NCBI GenBank assembly: GCA_007123425.1
Contig: SKLC01000305.1
Coordinates: forward strand, 1 to 5,044
Source of the DNA: Nitriliruptoraceae bacterium
GTDB taxonomy: Bacteria > Actinomycetota > Nitriliruptoria > Nitriliruptorales > Nitriliruptoraceae
Reading direction: 5' to 3'
DNA length: 5,044 nucleotides
A program made the position numbers and the translations under genes. The notes below the pieces were generated by a model. The model was not told the DNA's origin and made no database searches. It was given only the letters and a program-made list of their open reading frames with translations. Positions 4,943 through 5,044 of the stretch are shown here, in pieces. How positions within the stretch are numbered: the first letter of the stretch is position 1; every line of letters begins with the position of its first letter.

Positions 4943-5044
4943 TCAGAGCCGACCCTCGACGAGGTGGGCGACGAGCGCGGCGGCCGCGAGGAGGCCCAGC
5001 AGCACGCCGCCGATGCGCAGCGCCACCCGCAGCTGCGAGGCCAC
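4943..5044 (-). CDS. C-terminal end of an unidentified membrane protein (partial)
   Basis: The last 33 codons of a minus-strand gene that continues past the right edge, ending in TGA at 4943-4945. The visible peptide has one clear hydrophobic helix, IGGVLLGLLAAAALVAHL (about residues 11-28 of the visible part). It is preceded by arginines (QLRVALR) and followed by a short VEGRL tail, so the protein probably ends in a transmembrane segment. It converges on the MocR gene with a 21-base gap. A GTG lies exactly at the edge, but nothing shows it is the start. The family is not recognisable from this fragment. Confidence 0.6.
   Translation of the reverse strand: MASQLRVALRIGGVLLGLLAAAALVAHLVEGRL

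Overview
The window is about 5 kb of very GC-rich DNA with GTG and TTG starts, GC-biased third codon positions and strong GGAGG-type ribosome binding sites. The 4-hydroxyphenylpyruvate dioxygenase resembles streptomycete and nocardioid enzymes. Together these point to an actinomycete (Actinomycetota) chromosome; I cannot fix the genus. No transposase, integrase, tRNA, rRNA or CRISPR array is visible.

Layout. A small CoA-binding (YccU-type) protein is encoded on the minus strand (12-422). It diverges across a 192-base intergenic region from a thioredoxin-fold [2Fe-2S] ferredoxin on the plus strand (615-1004). After a 234-base gap with no obvious promoter come 4-hydroxyphenylpyruvate dioxygenase (about 1239-2330), the enzyme that makes homogentisate in tyrosine breakdown, and a dCMP/cytidine-type deaminase (2455-2931). 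A 505-base region without a protein gene follows (2932-3436). Next is a MocR-type regulator, a GntR winged helix fused to an aminotransferase-like domain (3437-4921). At the right edge is the C-terminal end of a convergent membrane protein (4943 to beyond 5044). The genes look like separate housekeeping and catabolic functions rather than one pathway.

The most interesting part is the 505-base gap. Read on the minus strand it has a good sigma-70-like promoter (TTGCAA, 17 bases, TACAGT; 3408 to 3380). Downstream is a chain of about six stem-loops, most of which present a pyrimidine-rich motif (TCTCTCCC, CTCCTCT, CTCCCTCTCCC) in the loop. The last is a perfect 12-bp hairpin at 3076-3107 that could end transcription. 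This looks like an undescribed small RNA of roughly 300 nt with repeated anti-Shine-Dalgarno loops. The idea resembles the actinobacterial 6C RNA and the alphaproteobacterial CUCCUCCC-loop RNAs, but the motif arrangement differs.

The presumed RNA promoter shares its -10 region with a plus-strand promoter for the MocR gene. TTGGA(C/T) boxes lie in this region: one in the spacer of the RNA promoter and three at the MocR start codon. The simplest reading is that the MocR protein controls both itself and the divergent RNA. This is inferred from sequence alone.
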